Positions 17,346 through 26,763 of a stretch of DNA of 64,000 bases are shown here, one piece after another. Source of the stretch: a bacterium (lineage in GTDB: Bacteria > Zhuqueibacterota > Zhuqueibacteria > Residuimicrobiales > Residuimicrobiaceae); contig JAKQNR010000019.1 in assembly GCA_029565685.1 (NCBI GenBank), positions 1 through 64,000 on the forward strand, in the 5' to 3' direction. The stretch's first letter is position 1. Each line of letters starts with the position of its first letter. The notes beneath the pieces were generated by a model. The model was not told the origin of the DNA and ran no database searches. It saw nothing but the letters and a program-made list of their open reading frames with translations. Made by a program: the position numbers and the translations under genes.

Positions 17346-17973
17346 ACTCGACCACTTGAAAAATCTCTTCGATGGGTTTTTTATCGCGCTGGCGCACTGG
17401 TCCGGCCGGTCGGCCGACAGCGATAAAAGCCGTCAAATGCCAGGGTTCAGCGATTTGGAGCAGACCTTCGAGCTCTTGCCGGGCCATCATCATGCCGCTC
17501 AGCCAGCAAGCGCCATAACCCAGATCAACAGCGCACAGCAATAGGTTTTCAATCGCTGCGCCGATGCTCTGGACGTCCGGATAGTTGCGCAGCGCATTGA
17601 CGTCTTGGTGCCCCATATTGGTCAACGGCAGAAGCTTGTCCACCATGGCCTCATAATTTTTACTCGCCACAGCGATCAGGGCCGGTGCGTCCTTGAAAAA
17701 AGTAGAATAATAATCCACCGTGTTTTTGACGCTCTGATCGCGCGCAGTCGGGGTGTCCGGAAACAACTGGTCGAGATGCCGGTGCACCGCTTGAGCCATG
17801 GAGGCCATCAAGGACTTGTTAAGGACGGCGATGAATTTCCACGGCTGCTCGTTGTTGACGCTGGGCGCCAAGCCGGCACAACGCACCATCTCCTGCAGAT
17901 CAGCGACCGCTACGGCTTCCGGCGCGAATTTGCGCACGCTGGCACGTGCTTCAATGGCTTCTTTCAGCTGCAT
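17344..17973 (-). CDS. Nitroreductase-family protein
   Basis: 209 residues. The N terminus (LKEAIEARASVRKF) and APSVNNEQPWKFIAV are the FMN-phosphate-binding and substrate-pocket elements of FMN-dependent nitroreductases; GAAIENLLLCAVDLGYGACWLSG is the family's core helix, and HLTAFIAVGRPAGP is the C-terminal strand. Members reduce nitro compounds, quinones or other acceptors with NAD(P)H; the physiological substrate here is unknown. It follows the outer-membrane-like gene by 48 bases and ends in its own terminator. Confidence 0.93.
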   Translation of the reverse strand: MQLKEAIEARASVRKFAPEAVAVADLQEMVRCAGLAPSVNNEQPWKFIAVLNKSLMASMAQAVHRHLDQLFPDTPTARDQSVKNTVDYYSTFFKDAPALIAVASKNYEAMVDKLLPLTNMGHQDVNALRNYPDVQSIGAAIENLLLCAVDLGYGACWLSGMMMARQELEGLLQIAEPWHLTAFIAVGRPAGPVRQRDKKPIEEIFQVVE

Positions 17974-18021
17974 AAAGAATCCTTTCTTTACAGTGAGCGG
18001 CTGTTGACAGGGTTTGCCCGG

Positions 18022-18642
18022 TCAAAAAGTCTTGAGAAACGTCATACGGAAAACAGAATGCTTTATTTTTCGTTCCCGCCCCCCAAAAAAACTCATGGAA
18101 CCGATGCCGATGTCGAGGCTGACCTGGCCGCCCAGATAGGTCGACGTCGTCAGACCGGAGCCGGCGTAGCCCTCTACCTGGGGTCCGATGGATAACTTGG
18201 GCAGAACAGGGAACTGAAAAAAATCGCGATAATAAAAGAACGAGGTCTGCTCCTCCGCGGTTTTGCTGAAATAAAGATTCCAGCTCTCAAACGAGAGTTT
18301 GCCGGAGCAGTAAATCGCATACGCCTCATAGACCAGATGAGACATTCTTGCACCTTTGTCCTGGGATTCACTGAATTCAAATCCGATCTGCGGAATCAGC
18401 TGCCACTGGCCCAAATGAAAGTCAGGCCCGAAATCGATTTGCGCAAATCCCTGAGAGGACATTTGAAACACAGAGAGCCAGCCGACTGTCCTGCTGACGG
18501 GTATTTCATAGAACAACCAAGGATTCAAACTGCCATAGTGATAATCTACCCGCAAAGTGTAAACCGGCTGTTCGGCGAACGCCGGGCCGCTGCTGGCGAG
18601 ATACAAAAGCAAAATCAGAAAGGCTTTTATTCTGCAACGCAT
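18022..18642 (-). CDS. Predicted outer-membrane beta-barrel protein, unknown function
   Basis: 206 residues. The N terminus is a signal peptide (RIKAFLILLLYLASSGPAFA). The mature chain is a succession of amphipathic strands rich in Tyr, Phe and Trp (TLRVDYHYGS, WQLIPQIGFEFSE, LSFESWNLYFSK, SFFYYRDFFQF) and ends in Phe (MTFLKTF), the usual barrel-assembly signal. Length fits an 8- to 10-stranded barrel. I do not recognise the family. It lies between the decarboxylase and nitroreductase genes, all on the minus strand. Confidence 0.7.
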   Translation of the reverse strand: MRCRIKAFLILLLYLASSGPAFAEQPVYTLRVDYHYGSLNPWLFYEIPVSRTVGWLSVFQMSSQGFAQIDFGPDFHLGQWQLIPQIGFEFSESQDKGARMSHLVYEAYAIYCSGKLSFESWNLYFSKTAEEQTSFFYYRDFFQFPVLPKLSIGPQVEGYAGSGLTTSTYLGGQVSLDIGIGSMSFFGGRERKIKHSVFRMTFLKTF

Positions 18643-18754
18643 CGCTGAATCCTTTCAAAGAATTAGACTCTCCCTTTACCGCTGATCGCTGGTTCGGCGG
18701 TTCGCGCGAAAGCTCCTCCTGTGCCAGCCTGGTTCTGAGCGGACCTCCCTTTTC

Positions 18755-20200
18755 TTACTGCTTTTTCTGCAGGTCCTGGGCAAAAGTCGTGATCAAGTTC
18801 CATGCCTGTTGTACATGATGAAATTCCGTATGCGTCTGTCCGACGCAGAATCGCAGCACCAATCGGTCGTTGAGCTTGGTATGGGTGAGATAGAGCCGAC
18901 CGGACTGGTTCAGCCGGTCCATCAGCGTTTGATTGAGCGCGTCCGAACCTCGTAACCGGAAGCAGACCAGGTTCAACGGCGGCGGCGCGGTCAATTCAAA
19001 AGCCTCATTTTCGCTTACCCAGCCGGCGAACGTTTGCGCCCAGCGGACATGCCGGCGGATGTGATGCTGCAGCCCCTCGACGCCATAATGACGGATGACG
19101 AACCAAAGTTTCAGCGCGCGAAATCTGCGACCCAATGACACCTGCCAATCGCGATAATCGATGACCGCGCCGGACTCGGTGGCCTGATTGCGCAGATATT
19201 CAGGCAGGATGGTCAATGCCTGGATCAGGGCAGCGCGGTTGCGGACGAAAAAGCAGTCGCAGTCAAAGTTGGTGAACAGCCATTTGTGCGGATTAAAGCA
19301 ATAGCTGTCGGCTGAATCCAGTCCGATAAAGAAACGGCGGAATTCTGGGCACACTGCCGCGCTGCCGGCCATGGCGCCGTCGACGTGCAGCCACAGTTTT
19401 TCCGCCTGACAGATGCGGCCGATCTCAGGCAGCGGATCCATGCCGTTGACAGAGGTGGTTCCCACCGTGGCGGCGACGAAAAACGGCTTCAGCCCTTTCT
19501 CGCGATCCTGCCCAATCGCTGCGGCAAGAGCGTCCGGCCGCATGGCATACCGCGCATCGGTCGGTATCAACCGAAGGTTTTCACCGCCGATGCCGGCCAG
19601 CTTGATGGCTTTCTCGATGGACGAATGGGCCTGGGTCGAGGCGTAGGCGGTGAGTCGACCGTTGCAGCCGCGGCGGTTGCTGGCCAACTCCGTGGCTCGT
19701 TCGCGCGCCGCCACGATCGCACAAAGCGCTCCACTGGAGGCGGATTCCTGGATCACACCGCCGCCCGCTGAATCGGATTTGAATCCCGGCGGCAAATCCA
19801 TCATGTCCACCAACCAATCCATGACATGGGTTTCCAGCTCTGTGCAGGCCGGACTGGAGGCCCACAGCATGCCCTGAACGCCCAGGCCGGCAGAGAGCAG
19901 TTCACCGAGAACCGCTGGATAAGAACTGTTGGAGGGGAAAAAGGCGAAAAAATTAGGCGACTGCCAATGGGTCACACCTGGAAGAATGATCCGTTCCACA
20001 TCCTGCATCATGACGGAAAAGGGCTCGCCGGTTTGCGGCGCGTGTTCGGGGAGCTGCCGGCGGACATCCCCGGGCCGGTTTTGCGACAGCACCGGCAGAG
20101 CCTCCACCGTCTCGTAATAGCGCGCGATCCAGTCGATCAGGGCATGACCCTGCTTGCGAAAATCATCCGCCGTCATGTGATAATTTTTTTCCGTTTCCAT
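18755..20200 (-). CDS. Pyridoxal-phosphate-dependent (aromatic) L-amino-acid decarboxylase
   Basis: 481 residues from the ATG at 20200, preceded by GGAG at five bases; an upstream in-frame start lacks a site. Group II decarboxylase: MTADDFRKQGHALIDWIARYY, a substrate-pocket segment VTHWQSPNFFAFFPSN, and SCTELETHVMDWL-like helix (reads ACTELETHVMDWLVDMMDLP). The PLP lysine lies in FNPHKWLFTNFDCD, and LHVDGAMAGSA holds the cofactor-binding Asp. Such enzymes decarboxylate Phe, Tyr, Trp or DOPA to amines; some homologues are aldehyde synthases. Its start is 41 bases downstream of the ABC exporter gene, so co-expression is likely. Confidence 0.93.
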   Translation of the reverse strand: METEKNYHMTADDFRKQGHALIDWIARYYETVEALPVLSQNRPGDVRRQLPEHAPQTGEPFSVMMQDVERIILPGVTHWQSPNFFAFFPSNSSYPAVLGELLSAGLGVQGMLWASSPACTELETHVMDWLVDMMDLPPGFKSDSAGGGVIQESASSGALCAIVAARERATELASNRRGCNGRLTAYASTQAHSSIEKAIKLAGIGGENLRLIPTDARYAMRPDALAAAIGQDREKGLKPFFVAATVGTTSVNGMDPLPEIGRICQAEKLWLHVDGAMAGSAAVCPEFRRFFIGLDSADSYCFNPHKWLFTNFDCDCFFVRNRAALIQALTILPEYLRNQATESGAVIDYRDWQVSLGRRFRALKLWFVIRHYGVEGLQHHIRRHVRWAQTFAGWVSENEAFELTAPPPLNLVCFRLRGSDALNQTLMDRLNQSGRLYLTHTKLNDRLVLRFCVGQTHTEFHHVQQAWNLITTFAQDLQKKQ

Positions 20201-20241
20201 TCCTGCTCCATCTTGAGAGTGAAAGGCGTTGGATGGCAAGG

Positions 20242-22371
20242 TCAAGGGGTGAGATGAAAAAACTGCTCCTGATACAACTGGGCATACACCCCGCCCTTTT
20301 GCAACAACGCCTGGTGAGCGCCTATTTCGATTATTTTGCCCCGCTCCAAAACAACGATTTTATCCGCATTCATCACCGTGCTGAGACGGTGGGCAATGAC
20401 GATCGAAGAGCGCTCCTGCAGCAAGCGTGACAGTGCATCCTGAATCTGATGTTCGGATTTGCTGTCCAGGGCGGAGGTGGCTTCGTCCAGAATCAAAATG
20501 CGCGGGTCCTTGAGAAAGGCCCGGGCGATGGCCAGTCGCTGTTTCTGACCGCCGGACAGATTACCGCCGCGTTCGCTGATCTCTGTCCAGAGCCCTTCCG
20601 GCAGAGCGCTGACAAACTCCCACGCATTCGCGGCTATGAGCGCCTCCTTCAGCTCCGAGGGAGTGGCATTCGGCTTGGCCAGGAGCAGATTTTCCTGAAT
20701 GGTGCCGGAGAACAGAATGGTCTCCTGGTTGACGATGCCGATCACGGCTCGCAGGTCCGCCAATCGTATGTCGCGCAGATCGTGGCCGTCCAGACGGACC
20801 GCCCCTTCATCCGGATCATAGAACCGCGGCACCAGGTTGGCCAGAGTTGATTTTCCCGAGCCGCTGGCGCCGACAAACGCCACGGTTTCGCCGGCCTCGA
20901 TGGTCAGGTCGATATTCTGCAACACCGGAACGCCGCGCTCGTAGCCAAAAGTGACCCTATCAAATTCAATAGTCCCGACGACCTGGCGAAGCTTTTTGGC
21001 GTTCGGCTTTTCAATCACCTGAGGCTGCATGTCGAAATACTCAAAGATCCGTTCGATGGCAGCCAGAGAATTGGACAGCAACACGTTCAAGTCAGAGAGC
21101 CGCTGAATCGGTCCATAGAACATGGTCAGATAGAGCAGAAACTGCGTGAGCTCGCCAACCGTCAACTGTCCCTGCAGAATCTGCCGGCTGCCGTACCAAA
21201 GCACCAGCCCCGGCGCTGTCAATACTACAAATCCAACCAGCATCTCGTTAAGCGCCGAATACTGCACTGAACGAAGCACGCGGTTGTACAGCTTGTCCGA
21301 CTGGGAGGCGAATCGTTCGGATTCTTCCGGCTCGCGGGTGAACCCCTTGACAATGGTCACTCCGGCGATCTTTTCCTGCAGACCGCCCGAGATCACCTCC
21401 ACCCGCTGCTGAACTTCCCGGCTGGCCCGGCGAATGCGGCTGCCGAGCGTCTTGATGGAAAGAAGAAATATCGGCATCAACGCCAGAGCGATCAGCGTCA
21501 ACGTCGCATGCAGATTGAACAGAACAATGAGGAGCACCAACAGAAGAATGCTGTCCATCCACACATTGGTCAAGGCCGAGCCGACGAAATTCTGCGCCTG
21601 GGCGATGTCGTTGACCATGCGCGAGACAATCGCTCCGGTCTGCCGTTTGGCGAAGAACTGATGCGAAAGACGCTGGACGTGATTGAACAGGGCCACGCGC
21701 AGATCGCGGATCATGCGATGACCGGCCTTGGCGGTGAACAGACTGCGCAAATAGCAGGCCGCCATCCAGAACAGATTCACGCAAACGAGGATCAGGATCA
21801 ATCGGTTGATCTCGCTGATCTGATTGTCAAACCCCATCACGCGAGCCGGAATCACCTCATCCAACACCAGGCGCAAGATATAGGGAAAGACCAGCGGACT
21901 GAGAAACTTGCCGATGCCGGCCAGGGTGGCGATCAGATAGTGATGCGCATGGGGCTTGGCATAAGAGAGAAAACGCGCGATCGAATGATATTTCTTGGCT
22001 CTGGCTTCAGAGATATCGAGAGGGTTGCCTACCACGTCCTTGACCGCCAGGATACGGTTTGGCAGCAGATCCGTTTCAAGATAAAATGAATGATCTTGCA
22101 ACAGCGACTGTCCAGATTCCGTGATGCGCGAGGGCAGCTGGGAATGCGGGATCGGCGCCGGCACCAGAATATCCTCCTCCACCCGCAACACCAGAACGCG
22201 ATAATCCTCATACGAGGATTCCGGGTTGATCGCGTCCAGGATCAGCGCATCCAGGATGATCTCGGTCAGATCCCAGCGGTTAAAGACGTAGAATCGCTTT
22301 TCGGTGCGTGAAAGACCGGTGTTGAGATAACGAGAGACGTTCTCTTTATGCGTCAGATGATAAACGATCAT
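20242..22371 (-). CDS. ABC exporter (fused permease-ATPase) with an extra N-terminal domain
   Basis: 709 residues from the ATG at 22371; the frame is open further upstream but that part overlaps the end of the DUF2207 gene and is low-complexity. Residues ~150-430 hold the six-helix exporter membrane domain (AGIGKFLSPLVFPYILRL onward; RQTGAIVSRMVNDI coupling region). The nucleotide-binding domain is intact: Walker A GASGSGKS, Q-loop VNQETILFSG, signature LSGGQKQR, Walker B ILILDEATSALD, switch His in IAHRLST. Unusual is the N-terminal ~125 residues (MIVYHLTHKENVSRYLNTGL, later YRVLVLRVEEDILVP and FYLETDLLPNRIL), not part of standard exporters and reminiscent of small ADP-ribosyltransferase-like domains. 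Works as a homodimer; cargo unknown. Confidence 0.9.
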   Translation of the reverse strand: MIVYHLTHKENVSRYLNTGLSRTEKRFYVFNRWDLTEIILDALILDAINPESSYEDYRVLVLRVEEDILVPAPIPHSQLPSRITESGQSLLQDHSFYLETDLLPNRILAVKDVVGNPLDISEARAKKYHSIARFLSYAKPHAHHYLIATLAGIGKFLSPLVFPYILRLVLDEVIPARVMGFDNQISEINRLILILVCVNLFWMAACYLRSLFTAKAGHRMIRDLRVALFNHVQRLSHQFFAKRQTGAIVSRMVNDIAQAQNFVGSALTNVWMDSILLLVLLIVLFNLHATLTLIALALMPIFLLSIKTLGSRIRRASREVQQRVEVISGGLQEKIAGVTIVKGFTREPEESERFASQSDKLYNRVLRSVQYSALNEMLVGFVVLTAPGLVLWYGSRQILQGQLTVGELTQFLLYLTMFYGPIQRLSDLNVLLSNSLAAIERIFEYFDMQPQVIEKPNAKKLRQVVGTIEFDRVTFGYERGVPVLQNIDLTIEAGETVAFVGASGSGKSTLANLVPRFYDPDEGAVRLDGHDLRDIRLADLRAVIGIVNQETILFSGTIQENLLLAKPNATPSELKEALIAANAWEFVSALPEGLWTEISERGGNLSGGQKQRLAIARAFLKDPRILILDEATSALDSKSEHQIQDALSRLLQERSSIVIAHRLSTVMNADKIVVLERGKIIEIGAHQALLQKGGVYAQLYQEQFFHLTP

Positions 22372-22501
22372 AGTTGAATGGATTGATGACCAACCAGGAA
22401 ACGTGGTTTTTATCTGAAACAGCGGCGGAGCATCGCAAGGCGCCGCTGAGGCTGCAGGACATCGATTCGACCGGCATGTCTGCAGCATCCGCAGTGGATT
22501 C

Positions 22502-24427
22502 TTACCATCCCCCTCCGCCTCCCCCTCCGCCTCCCCCTCCTGAAGATCCGCCGCCTCCACTGCCCGAGCTGGAGCCCGGCGCTGCGGAGGCGGAAGAGAT
22601 GGAAGAAGAAAAGGAGCTGCTGAAGGAGGAGGTGAAAGAAGTGAGCCCCTGTCCAGTCCAGGAGCCCGACTGATACCAGCCCAAACCGTTTTTGAACTGC
22701 TGCTCATCATTGAACAGCCGGGCGAACTGCTCGGACCATTCATGTTCCACATCCAGGGCCAAAGCATAGGGCAGATATTTTTCAAACAGAGCAGGAGTCT
22801 TGTCCGGAGGATAGAACGTATCCCAACGGGACTGTTCCGTCGCCGTCAGATACATCTTGAAGCCCTCCAGCTGATCCATCACCCTTCGACCGGTCACCGA
22901 TGGCGCTTTGAGCAGGTGATAGAAAAAATAGTTTAGGAACACGGTTGCACAAAATACCAGAACCGTCCACGGGCTGGTGGTCTGGCTGAAAGTGACCAGG
23001 CCGAACAGCTCTCCGGCGATGAATGGAAGAGCAAAAAGCGTGACAAAGACCGCGGTCGCTATGGAGGCATAGCGCACACTCGAAGCCAGTACGACCGTGC
23101 GCCAAACATGAAACACCACATAGACCAGAGCGATGACCCCCATGCTCCAGAACAGCACCCAGGCGGCCATCAAGGCGGCCTCTGGAGAACGCAAAGCAAA
23201 TAGGGAGGCTGTGAGCACCAAGGCCGAGAGCAGCACTCCGGGCCAAAAATAAATGCGGTTGGTCCTGAAATAGGTGTTATAGTAAGCGGCGGCCAACTGC
23301 TTTTTCAATTGCCCCATGGCGGACCGAATGGTCTGATGGTTGTGCTGCTTCAGATCGATTCGACCGGTTGAAACGAACAGAGCATCCAACACTTTTTTTT
23401 CGTCCTGGGAAAGAGTGTCCTCCGCCTGTTTGCGCGTCAGAGAATATACCTCTTTGTCTTTGCGGATCAGAAGATGGCCTCGAACAGCCATGTGGACGAT
23501 AAAAGAGGCGAAGGTTTTATCGTCAAATTTCATCCGCATGAGGTAACGGACTGCATCCGGCCGCATTCCATGCGGAGGCCGGAACTGCGGAACAATCGCC
23601 CCTTTGGCAGGATCCCGGCCGACCCGGCGCCATTGAAAGATGTAATAGGCCAGAACCAAAACCAGTCCCACAAGCCCGACGACAAAGCCCAGGTTGTCCT
23701 GAAAAAAAGCGTTCCATCTTTCCTTGCGTTCAGGCTGCCGGACCATCCCTTTCGGCCAGGTCAGGACGATGGTGAGCCCTTCCTGAGGCTCGAGAGGCCG
23801 TGTGGCGGTAAAATAGTAGCCGCCGTCCTCCTGGCGGATAAAAGCAAGGCTCTTTTCCCTGCTGCCCTGAACGCCGGTGAATCCGTCCCAACCGATGGCG
23901 GAAGCAGCCGCCTCCGCCGGCAGATAGACCGTGGCTGCCGCGGTGTCGATCGCAAACGCCCAGCCGTTGCCGGTCACATTCCAATAGAGCTCATCGTGGC
24001 TGGAAAAAAAACCGATCTGCCGACGCGTCTCATAGGTGAGCGTGTAGGTATGAACGCCGGGATCTATCAGGCTGTTTTCGTCCCCCAGATAGATATGAAC
24101 GCCGTTGTTCTCCGAACGGCAGTGATGTTTTTCCTCCTCCCCATCGCGAAAGGCGGCCTTTACAGACAGCGGCACAGAGAAGCGATGCCCGTATCGGTCG
24201 CGATAGCGCGTCGGCAAGGAGCGATAGATGCCATGGCGGATTCGGTCACCGGTGGAAAACACTCGAATGGTTTCCATCACCTGCATGCTGCCGTCGCTGC
24301 GTACCTGAACTGTGCTGGAATAGTTGAGGATCCGTTCCTGTTCCTCTGCGCGCAGCAAAGAGCCGGACGTCAGCAGCAGAATGAAAACCAGGCGGACATG
24401 ACGCCGCCGCTTGATGATATTGCTCAT
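22502..24427 (-). CDS. DUF2207 membrane protein
   Basis: 641 residues. Signal peptide (LVFILLLTSGSLLRAEEQ), then the extracytoplasmic DUF2207 domain (ERILNYSSTVQVRSDGSMQV, RHGIYRSLPTRYRDRYG, YWNVTGNGWAFAID) up to ~230, a membrane helix at ~250 (GFVVGLVGLVLVLAYYIFQW), a cytoplasmic winged region (RYLMRMKFDDKTFASFIVHM) and further helices at ~400-500. The tail is Ser- and Gly-rich and ends in a run of Gly and Trp, typical of the family; the DNA there is a CCTCCG/CCCCCT-rich tract. It starts two bases after lemA, the usual lemA-DUF2207 pairing. Role unknown; linked in other bacteria to envelope processes. Confidence 0.9.
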   Translation of the reverse strand: MSNIIKRRRHVRLVFILLLTSGSLLRAEEQERILNYSSTVQVRSDGSMQVMETIRVFSTGDRIRHGIYRSLPTRYRDRYGHRFSVPLSVKAAFRDGEEEKHHCRSENNGVHIYLGDENSLIDPGVHTYTLTYETRRQIGFFSSHDELYWNVTGNGWAFAIDTAAATVYLPAEAAASAIGWDGFTGVQGSREKSLAFIRQEDGGYYFTATRPLEPQEGLTIVLTWPKGMVRQPERKERWNAFFQDNLGFVVGLVGLVLVLAYYIFQWRRVGRDPAKGAIVPQFRPPHGMRPDAVRYLMRMKFDDKTFASFIVHMAVRGHLLIRKDKEVYSLTRKQAEDTLSQDEKKVLDALFVSTGRIDLKQHNHQTIRSAMGQLKKQLAAAYYNTYFRTNRIYFWPGVLLSALVLTASLFALRSPEAALMAAWVLFWSMGVIALVYVVFHVWRTVVLASSVRYASIATAVFVTLFALPFIAGELFGLVTFSQTTSPWTVLVFCATVFLNYFFYHLLKAPSVTGRRVMDQLEGFKMYLTATEQSRWDTFYPPDKTPALFEKYLPYALALDVEHEWSEQFARLFNDEQQFKNGLGWYQSGSWTGQGLTSFTSSFSSSFSSSISSASAAPGSSSGSGGGGSSGGGGGGGGGGGW

Positions 24428-24429
24428 GC

Positions 24430-24975
24430 TCAGAAACCGACCTGCGGCGGCTGCGTTTCTTCCTCCCGGCCTTGAAAAAACGGCTCATCGCTGAATCCGA
24501 ACATCGGACTGATCAGATTGCCGGGAAACGTGTGCACCGCGATGTGATAATCTCTGACCGTCGCGTTATAATAACGCCGCGCCATCTGCAATTGATCTTC
24601 AATGTCGCTCAGCTCTTTTTGCAATTCGAGAAAATTCTGGTTCGCCTTGAGGTCTGGATACGCCTCGGCTACAGCGAGCAAATTTTTCAGCGACCGGGCC
24701 AGGCCGCTCTCCGCCTTTGCCCGCGATGGGATATCCTGCGCGGTCATGCAGCGGCTGCGAGCCTCGGTGACCTCGTTGAGCACTTGCTTCTCATGACTGC
24801 GATAACCGGCAACGATGTTGACCAAATTGGGAACCAGTTCATAACGCCGTTTCAGCTGCACCTGAATGCCGCTCCATGCTTCTCTGACCATGGCGCGTCT
24901 GCGCACCAATCGGTTATACAATAACACCAAGCTGAACAGCACGATCAGCACGACGGCGATGATGATCCAGGACAT
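24430..24975 (-). CDS. lemA: LemA family protein
   Basis: 181 residues. One N-terminal membrane helix (IIIAVVLIVLFSLVLLYNRLV) followed by a four-helix bundle with the family motifs REAWSGIQVQLKRRYELVPNL and RSHEKQVLNEVTEAR, RYYNATVRDYH and FPGNLISPMFGF. LemA proteins have the N terminus outside and the helical domain inside the cell; the molecular function is not established. It is the first gene of a lemA-DUF2207 operon. Confidence 0.95.
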   Translation of the reverse strand: MSWIIIAVVLIVLFSLVLLYNRLVRRRAMVREAWSGIQVQLKRRYELVPNLVNIVAGYRSHEKQVLNEVTEARSRCMTAQDIPSRAKAESGLARSLKNLLAVAEAYPDLKANQNFLELQKELSDIEDQLQMARRYYNATVRDYHIAVHTFPGNLISPMFGFSDEPFFQGREEETQPPQVGF

Positions 24976-25107
24976 AGGTTACCTCGCTTTCTGTAGAACC
25001 CGGTTTTTCCGAGCTGAGCCGTTCTTTCGCTTTGAGCGGAAAAGCATGCGCGCCGGCCAAGGCCTTGCAACGACGATCGGCTCCGACCGCCGGGTGGGGC
25101 GGAAGCG

Positions 25108-26763
25108 TCACGCCCGTCGCAGGATTCTGCCGGCTTTTTCCCCGCTGTGCCGTGCGTTATGGATGACCGTGCGTCCATTCACCACAACATGGCTGATGCC
25201 CTTGGGATATTGATGCGGCGCCGTAAAGGCGGCCTGGTCGATCACTGTCTGCGGATCGAAAATCACCAGGTCGGCGAACATGCCCTCCTGCACCACACCG
25301 CGGTCGGCGATGGAGAAATGGCTGCACGGCAACGAGGTGATCCGGCGGATCGCCTCCGTCAGGGGCAATATTTTTTTCTCGCGCACATAGTAGCCGAGGT
25401 AGCGCGGGAACGAGCCGTAGCTGCGCGGATGAGGCATGCCGCGGGAGAGCACGCCGTAAGGCGCCAGACTGTCGCCGTCGGATCCGACCATGGTGTGGTT
25501 ATAGGCCAGCACCGCGGCCGTATCCTCTTCGCTCATGGCAAAGCCGCACATGCTCACATTGCCCTTTGCATCGATCATCAAACGGCGGACATATTCGTAG
25601 GGATCGCCATCGCCGGCCAGCCGCGCCACGGTTTGACCTTCACACTCCTTGCGCTCCGGGTTGGACACCCTGGTGATCAACACACTTTCCCAGGAACCCA
25701 AGGCCTCAATCTTGTCCTGCACGAATGCTCTGATTTTCAACCAATCTTGTTCACGCGAAAGACGGGCTGCCAGATCCTCGTCGCCGCCGGCACGGCTCCA
25801 TATTGGAAACAACAGTTTTAACGAGGTGCTGTAGGCAGTGTAAGGATAACGGTCGCAGCAAACTTCCAAGCCGTTGCGCCTCGCCTGGTCCACCGCGCGC
25901 AGCAATCGAGGCGTCTTGTGCCAATTGCGTTTTTGACAGGCTTTGAAATGGGAGATCTGCACCCGGCACCCGGCCGCAGCGCCGATGGCCAGGGCTTCGT
26001 CCAGCGCCTCTTCCACCCGCAGATCCTCATTACGCATGTGTGTGGCATAGACAGCGCCCTGATGCGCGACCTCATTGCAAAGTTCGATCAGTTCCCCGGT
26101 CTCGGCATACATGCCCGGCTTGTACTCCAGACCAGTAGAAAGGCCCAGAGCGCCCATACCCAAATACTCGCGCAAAATGGCGCGCATGGCGCCCATTTCT
26201 TTTTCGCTCGGCGGACGGTCATCCGGCCCCATCACCGCTTCGCGCAAACTGCTGTGGCCCACCAGCACAGCCACATTGAGGCAGACTCCGTTTTTCTCCA
26301 CCCGGTCGAAATAGCCGGACAGATCGCGCCAGTTCACCTCCAATTCGTATTGTCTTTGCAGCGCCTCGATGGTTTCCCTGGATCGCACCTCATCCAAGGG
26401 ATAGGGGGAGTCGCCGCAATTGCCGCAGATCTCTGTGGTGACGCCCTGGCGGATTTTGCTCTCAGCATTGGGATTTGCCAACAGCGCCACATCGCTGTGC
26501 GTGTGCACATCGATAAAACCGGGCGTGACCGCCATGCCTGCAGCATCGATCCGTTGATGACAGGAACGACGGCTCAGATCACCCACGGCCGCGATGCGGT
26601 TACCGCGAACGCCGATGTCCGTGACAGCCGGTTCATTCCCCAGCCCATCATACACCAGCCCGTGGACGATGAGAAGATCGAATTCCTTGCGTTCGCATCC
26701 CACGGCCACAGAGCCGGCGGCCGCCGCGGTCAAGGCCTTGGCGATGAAACGTCTTCGATTCAT
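25108..26763 (-). CDS. N-acyl-D-amino-acid deacylase (D-aminoacylase), Tat lipoprotein
   Basis: 551 residues. The N terminus MNRRRFIAKALTAAAAGSV carries a twin-arginine signal and a lipobox-like VAVGC, so the enzyme is exported folded and probably lipid-anchored. The amidohydrolase barrel shows the metal-binding FIDVHTHSD, the Cys ligand region in TEICGNCGDSP, STGLEYKPGMYAETGEL and the late His in FAMSEEDTAAV plus ...HPRSYGSFPRYLGYYVRE. Members remove acyl groups from N-acyl-D-amino acids, possibly in peptidoglycan recycling. Its ATG overlaps the stop of the upstream lipoprotein gene (TGATG), so the two are translationally coupled. Confidence 0.93.
   Translation of the reverse strand: MNRRRFIAKALTAAAAGSVAVGCERKEFDLLIVHGLVYDGLGNEPAVTDIGVRGNRIAAVGDLSRRSCHQRIDAAGMAVTPGFIDVHTHSDVALLANPNAESKIRQGVTTEICGNCGDSPYPLDEVRSRETIEALQRQYELEVNWRDLSGYFDRVEKNGVCLNVAVLVGHSSLREAVMGPDDRPPSEKEMGAMRAILREYLGMGALGLSTGLEYKPGMYAETGELIELCNEVAHQGAVYATHMRNEDLRVEEALDEALAIGAAAGCRVQISHFKACQKRNWHKTPRLLRAVDQARRNGLEVCCDRYPYTAYSTSLKLLFPIWSRAGGDEDLAARLSREQDWLKIRAFVQDKIEALGSWESVLITRVSNPERKECEGQTVARLAGDGDPYEYVRRLMIDAKGNVSMCGFAMSEEDTAAVLAYNHTMVGSDGDSLAPYGVLSRGMPHPRSYGSFPRYLGYYVREKKILPLTEAIRRITSLPCSHFSIADRGVVQEGMFADLVIFDPQTVIDQAAFTAPHQYPKGISHVVVNGRTVIHNARHSGEKAGRILRRA

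Noticed and set aside
22502-22560. CCTCCG/CCCCCT repeat tract as a simple-sequence repeat or regulatory element
   Set aside because: It encodes the conserved Gly-rich C terminus of the DUF2207 protein, so the repetition is explained by the protein.
22372-22785. Upstream extension of the ABC exporter frame by 138 codons
   Set aside because: It lies largely over the Gly/Ser-coding tail of DUF2207, has low-complexity composition and no ribosome-binding site; starting at 22371 is more consistent.
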